The translations under genes and the position numbers were made by a program. Under the pieces are notes generated by a model that had not been told where the DNA came from, did no database searches, and saw nothing but the letters and a program-made list of their open reading frames with translations. Below, piece by piece: positions 5,026 to 7,229 of a DNA stretch of 7,229 bases; within the stretch, counting starts at the first letter, position 1; every line of letters begins with the position of its first letter. This DNA comes from Actinobacteria bacterium UBA3012. Lineage in GTDB: Bacteria > Actinomycetota > Actinomycetes > Nanopelagicales > Nanopelagicaceae. The stretch covers positions 1 through 7,229 of the forward strand of contig DDZI01000028.1 of assembly GCA_002346305.1 (NCBI GenBank), written 5' to 3'.

Positions 5026-6041
5026 TCTAACGTTAAGCCAATTAAGCGCACCTCAGGGGTGAGTGTGATTCCGAAATTATCTTTTACTGCTTTACGGGCT
5101 TTTTTAGCTAATTCAGTAATTTCTTGAGCGGTTGCATTATCTGTATTGCAAAGTGCCAAAACATGTTTACTTGAAATGCCCGCTCCCCCAATTCGATCAC
5201 CACGAGCCATGCCGGAGTTTTGCAACAACCAAGCGGCTGAAACCTTAATTTTGTTATCTCCGACAAGCCATCTTGGTGCTTCTTCAGGTAAAGATTTAGC
5301 AACCGAAGTACTCACGACTGGATTAGTAAAGAAGGAACCGGCTGACCAAGTATCAGGGTCTGTCTCATCAAGCAACATCCCTTTGCTCTTTCTTAATTTC
5401 AATACCGCAGCTCGGCATTTTTCAACTTCAACTCGAGAACCAATTTCAACTCCTAATTCATTTGCCAATTCACGATACATAATGGGCGCAGATAATTTCC
5501 CAACCTTTAATTGAAAGGTAACATCTAATACAACCCAGCGATTTGGCTCTTCTTTAAATAATGATGTTCGATATCCAAAGCCACATTGATTTGCAGTAAA
5601 AGTTACGATCTCCTCTCTTAAGCGATCATATGTGCGCACTCTTGCAATAAATTCAGCAACTTCATGACCATAAGCACCTACGTTTTGAATCGGGACCGCT
5701 CCAACTGTTCCCGGAATTCCACTCATCGACTCAAGCCCACTAAAACCTTGTTCTACGGTTCTTTCAACAAAACTTTCCCAATTTTCTCCAGCACTAACGG
5801 TAATAGTTCCACCCGAACAGGAATCTTGATCAAGAGATGAACCAGTGCTTTTAATAACTATTACGGTTCCATCAAAACCTTGATCACTAATGAGTAAATT
5901 TGAACCTGCACCCATGATAAGAATTGATTCGTTCTCAGCACTTTCTACGGCAGCAATTATTTCTTTTTCATCAGTGGCAAAGACAAGTTTTTTAGCGGGA
6001 CCACCGACTCGGAATGTACTTAGTTTAGATAGTTCCATCAT
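5022..6041 (-). CDS. murB: UDP-N-acetylenolpyruvoylglucosamine reductase MurB
   Basis: A 339-residue FAD enzyme that uses NADPH to reduce UDP-GlcNAc-enolpyruvate to UDP-MurNAc, the second committed step of peptidoglycan precursor synthesis in the cytosol. The FAD-binding part begins at LSTFRVGGPAKKL (7-19), with MGAGSNLLIS (43-52) and SGIPGTVGAVPIQNVGAYG (107-125). Y157-R158 in GYRTS, the proton-donor serine S236 in AGSFFTNP and the catalytic glutamate E330 in LTPEVRLIG are all present; this is the layout of type I MurB. The N-terminus is short, starting only a few residues before the first conserved block. Two ATG codons stand in tandem at 6041 and 6038, immediately after the hadB stop, with AAGG five bases before the first. 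Translational coupling to hadB is likely. Confidence 0.97.
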   Translation of the reverse strand: MMELSKLSTFRVGGPAKKLVFATDEKEIIAAVESAENESILIMGAGSNLLISDQGFDGTVIVIKSTGSSLDQDSCSGGTITVSAGENWESFVERTVEQGFSGLESMSGIPGTVGAVPIQNVGAYGHEVAEFIARVRTYDRLREEIVTFTANQCGFGYRTSLFKEEPNRWVVLDVTFQLKVGKLSAPIMYRELANELGVEIGSRVEVEKCRAAVLKLRKSKGMLLDETDPDTWSAGSFFTNPVVSTSVAKSLPEEAPRWLVGDNKIKVSAAWLLQNSGMARGDRIGGAGISSKHVLALCNTDNATAQEITELAKKARKAVKDNFGITLTPEVRLIGLTLD

Positions 6042-6455
6042 CTATGCCTTAACCACAAAAGCACGAGTCATACCAAGTACTTTTTGTTCATTAGAAATAA
6101 CGGTTAAATCGACTCTAATTTTCCCCTCAATGATTTCGCCGATTTTGCCACTTACTTCTAGATTGCTTTTAGAATCTGCTTCAACAATTACCGGCTTTGT
6201 GAAGCGAGCGAAGATTTCAATCACTTTAAATTCCTGATTGCACCAAGTGTTTAATGCTTTTCCGGCGAGCGCCATAGTGAGCATTCCGTGTGCAATCACA
6301 TTTGGCAGACCAACACTTTTTGCAAATGCTTCATCTAAATGAATGGGATTTAAATCTCCACTAGCTTTTGCATAATTACTGAGCATCGCTCGATCTAATT
6401 CAAAAGTTTGCGTAGGCAATTCACTCCCAGTTGTGATCCCAGTCAGTGCACTCAT
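6042..6455 (-). CDS. hadB: (3R)-hydroxyacyl-ACP dehydratase subunit HadB, MaoC-like
   Basis: A 137-residue single-hotdog protein of the MaoC/R-hydratase family, the catalytic subunit of the FAS-II dehydratase that turns 3-hydroxyacyl-ACP into trans-2-enoyl-ACP. The catalytic Asp/His pair is D34 and H39 in KASGDLNPIHLDEAFA, followed by the typical hot-dog helix motif GLPNVIAHGMLTMALAG (49-65). I place the start at ATG 6455. It overlaps the hadA stop in an ATGA, has GAGG six bases upstream, and leaves a normal family N-terminus. A longer frame beginning at 6485 would add ten residues and run deep into hadA. Overlap with hadA indicates coupled synthesis of a heterodimer. The protein probably serves ordinary or branched fatty acid synthesis here, as nothing points to mycolic acids. 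Confidence 0.93.
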   Translation of the reverse strand: MSALTGITTGSELPTQTFELDRAMLSNYAKASGDLNPIHLDEAFAKSVGLPNVIAHGMLTMALAGKALNTWCNQEFKVIEIFARFTKPVIVEADSKSNLEVSGKIGEIIEGKIRVDLTVISNEQKVLGMTRAFVVKA

Positions 6456-6847
6456 TGTTGACCTCGGAAGACCAAAGTTGACCAAGTAGAAGTAACTAAT
6501 TCATCTCCGACAAAAAGATCAGATCTCAAAGTTAAAATCTCGTTGCCAGCCATAGATTTAACCGCTTCGATTTCACTATCTGCGCGGACCTCTTCGTCAA
6601 TCCTTAAAAATCGGTGATGTATAAACCTTTGATCGCCATGTACGACCCGACTCCAATCCAATCCCAGTTCAGGAGCAATTCGTTCGGCCTCGTTCAAGGT
6701 ATAACGAATTGGGAAAGTTGGAAGTTGAGAGATTTGAGTATCAGGGTTTTCGCCAATTGATGTTGCAAATGAAGTTAGATCTAGTTGATTAACTCTTTGC
6801 GTCTGCGTTCCCAGAAATTTACGCCCGACTAGGTCGGGGGCGGCCAT
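6452..6847 (-). CDS. hadA: HadA-type MaoC dehydratase subunit (FAS1-like dehydratase N-terminal family)
   Basis: A 131-residue protein of the HadA family, the partner of HadB. In the mycobacterial enzyme this subunit helps form the acyl-chain channel while HadB supplies the catalytic residues. Visible family features are the N-terminal LVGRKF (6-11), FATSIGENPDTQ (27-38), PTFPIRYT (43-50) and the conserved VVHGDQRFIHHRFLRIDEEV (68-87). It is somewhat shorter than typical members of about 150 residues, mainly between the FATSIG and PTFP blocks. The start ATG lies only 3 nt after the rpmG stop codon, with GGGAG inside the rpmG tail as a possible ribosome binding site, so cotranscription with rpmG is expected. 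Assignment is firm at family level; the substrate range is inferred. Confidence 0.9.
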   Translation of the reverse strand: MAAPDLVGRKFLGTQTQRVNQLDLTSFATSIGENPDTQISQLPTFPIRYTLNEAERIAPELGLDWSRVVHGDQRFIHHRFLRIDEEVRADSEIEAVKSMAGNEILTLRSDLFVGDELVTSTWSTLVFRGQQ

Positions 6848-6850
6848 GAT

Positions 6851-7021
6851 TTAGCGGGTCTCCCGGTGAAGTGTGCTGGCTTTGCAGCGCGGGCAGAACT
6901 TCTTCATCTCCATACGATCTGGATCATTACGACGATTTTTCTTAGTGATGTAATTGCGTTCTTTGCAATCCACGCAAGCCATGGTGATCTTTGGGCGGAC
7001 ATCCGCACTCTTGCTTGCCAT
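6851..7021 (-). CDS. rpmG: 50S ribosomal protein L33 (bL33)
   Basis: A 56-residue large-subunit protein starting MASKSADVRPKITMACVDCK. Two CxxC pairs, C16-C19 and C43-C46, form a zinc ribbon, so this is the zinc-binding C+ paralogue rather than a cysteine-free version. KKNRRNDPDRMEMKKFCPRC is the typical bL33 core. The ATG at 7021 has GGGAG eight bases upstream; an in-frame ATG two codons earlier (7027) is almost in contact with that site and is less likely. The gene sits between tRNA-Met and hadA, as in other actinobacteria. Confidence 0.97.
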   Translation of the reverse strand: MASKSADVRPKITMACVDCKERNYITKKNRRNDPDRMEMKKFCPRCKASTLHRETR

Positions 7022-7075
7022 GGTCATGCTCCCGTCTAATTAATCTCCACTTTCGTGAAGGTCTGAGCGTACCCG

Positions 7076-7095
7076 TTCTCGCCCTAAGGCGAGAA
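7076..7095 (-). terminator. 8-bp hairpin between tRNA-Met and rpmG
   Basis: TTCTCGCC (7076-7083), loop CTAA, GGCGAGAA (7088-7095) is a perfect 8-bp stem beginning 7 nt past the 3' end of tRNA-Met on the minus strand. It is followed by CGGGTACG, with no T-run. It may be a terminator of the T-less type, a processing signal for the tRNA precursor, or a leader element for rpmG. Confidence 0.35.
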
Positions 7096-7101
7096 ATCGA
7101 G

Positions 7102-7175
7102 TAGCGGAGGCCGGACTTGAACCGGCGACACAGCGATTATGAGCCGCTTGCTCTACCAGGCTGAGCTACCCCGCC
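7102..7175 (-). tRNA. tRNA-Met (anticodon CAT), elongator type
   Basis: A full 74-nt cloverleaf folds. The acceptor is GGCGGGG/CTCCGCT, the D-stem GCTC/GAGC, the anticodon stem AGCGG/TCGCT with loop CTCATAA (CAT at 7141-7139), the T-arm GCCGG-TTCAAGT-CCGGC, and the discriminator A. The acceptor has two G:U pairs (1:72 and 6:67). The anticodon stem lacks the three consecutive G:C pairs of initiator tRNA, so this is the elongator. A lysidine-modified isoleucine tRNA also has CAT in the gene, but the position between tRNA-Thr and rpmG favours methionine. CCA is not encoded. Confidence 0.92.
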
Positions 7176-7176
7176 G

Positions 7177-7229
7177 AGCCCCCCAACGGAATCGAACCGT
7201 TGACCTTTTCCTTACCATGGAAACGCTCT
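7177..7229 (-). tRNA. tRNA-Thr (anticodon GGT), 5' part beyond window
   Basis: The 3' three quarters of a tRNA are present: anticodon stem TTTCC/GGAAA around loop ATGGTAA (anticodon GGT), T-arm AACGG-TTCGATT-CCGTT, acceptor 3' strand GGGGGGC and discriminator T. The 5' acceptor strand and most of the D-arm fall outside the window. One base separates it from tRNA-Met, so both come from one precursor. CCA is not encoded. Confidence 0.93.

Noticed and set aside
6456..6485. Longer HadB start at 6485
   Set aside because: It would overlap hadA by 34 nt, while ATG 6455 has GAGG and the classic ATGA overlap.
7102..7175. Initiator tRNA-fMet
   Set aside because: The anticodon stem AGCGG/TCGCT lacks the three G:C pairs next to the loop that mark initiators.

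Overview
The window looks like a chromosomal core segment from a low-GC, streamlined actinobacterium. The gene order tRNA-Thr, tRNA-Met, rpmG, hadA, hadB, murB, then a class I aminotransferase convergent to murB, then tRNA-Trp, secE, nusG, rplK, rplA is the arrangement known from Actinobacteria. NusG carries the long acidic N-terminal extension typical of that phylum, and a FAS-II-type HadA/HadB dehydratase pair sits next to rpmG. Base composition is well below that of soil actinobacteria (about 35% GC in one hand-counted murB line, 40-48% in most of the aminotransferase gene). Together this points to freshwater or marine planktonic Actinobacteria such as the Nanopelagicales (acI). That placement is inference from gene order and composition, not a database match.

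Layout from right to left, with almost everything on the minus strand. At 7102-7229 there are two tandem tRNA genes, Thr(GGT), cut by the window edge, and Met(CAT). At 5022-7021 lies a tight cluster rpmG-hadA-hadB-murB, with 3 nt between rpmG and hadA, a 4-nt ATGA overlap between hadA and hadB, and no gap between hadB and murB. It joins ribosomal protein bL33, fatty-acid chain elongation and peptidoglycan precursor synthesis. At 3816-5021 is the only plus-strand gene, an aspC-type aminotransferase whose stop codon directly abuts that of murB. At 1243-3629 is the transcription/translation block tRNA-Trp(CCA)-secE-nusG-rplK-rplA. The 93-nt rplK-rplA gap holds two RNA-type hairpins.

The left 1.2 kb differs from the rest. 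Downstream of rplA, where rplJ-rplL would usually be expected, lies a much more GC-rich gene for a phytanoyl-CoA dioxygenase family Fe(II)/2-oxoglutarate oxygenase (258-1115). Its leader contains nested inverted repeats that touch the ribosome binding site. Beyond it, positions 1-257 hold no convincing gene but several small GC-rich hairpins that on the minus strand carry UUCG, GCAA and GAAA tetraloops, a 9-nt tandem repeat and a terminator-like stem. This end looks like accessory DNA, perhaps an insertion next to the ribosomal operon.

No CRISPR array, transposase, integrase or recognisable defence gene is visible. The most noteworthy items are the structured region at 1-257, the phyH leader, and the rplK-rplA intergenic structures.
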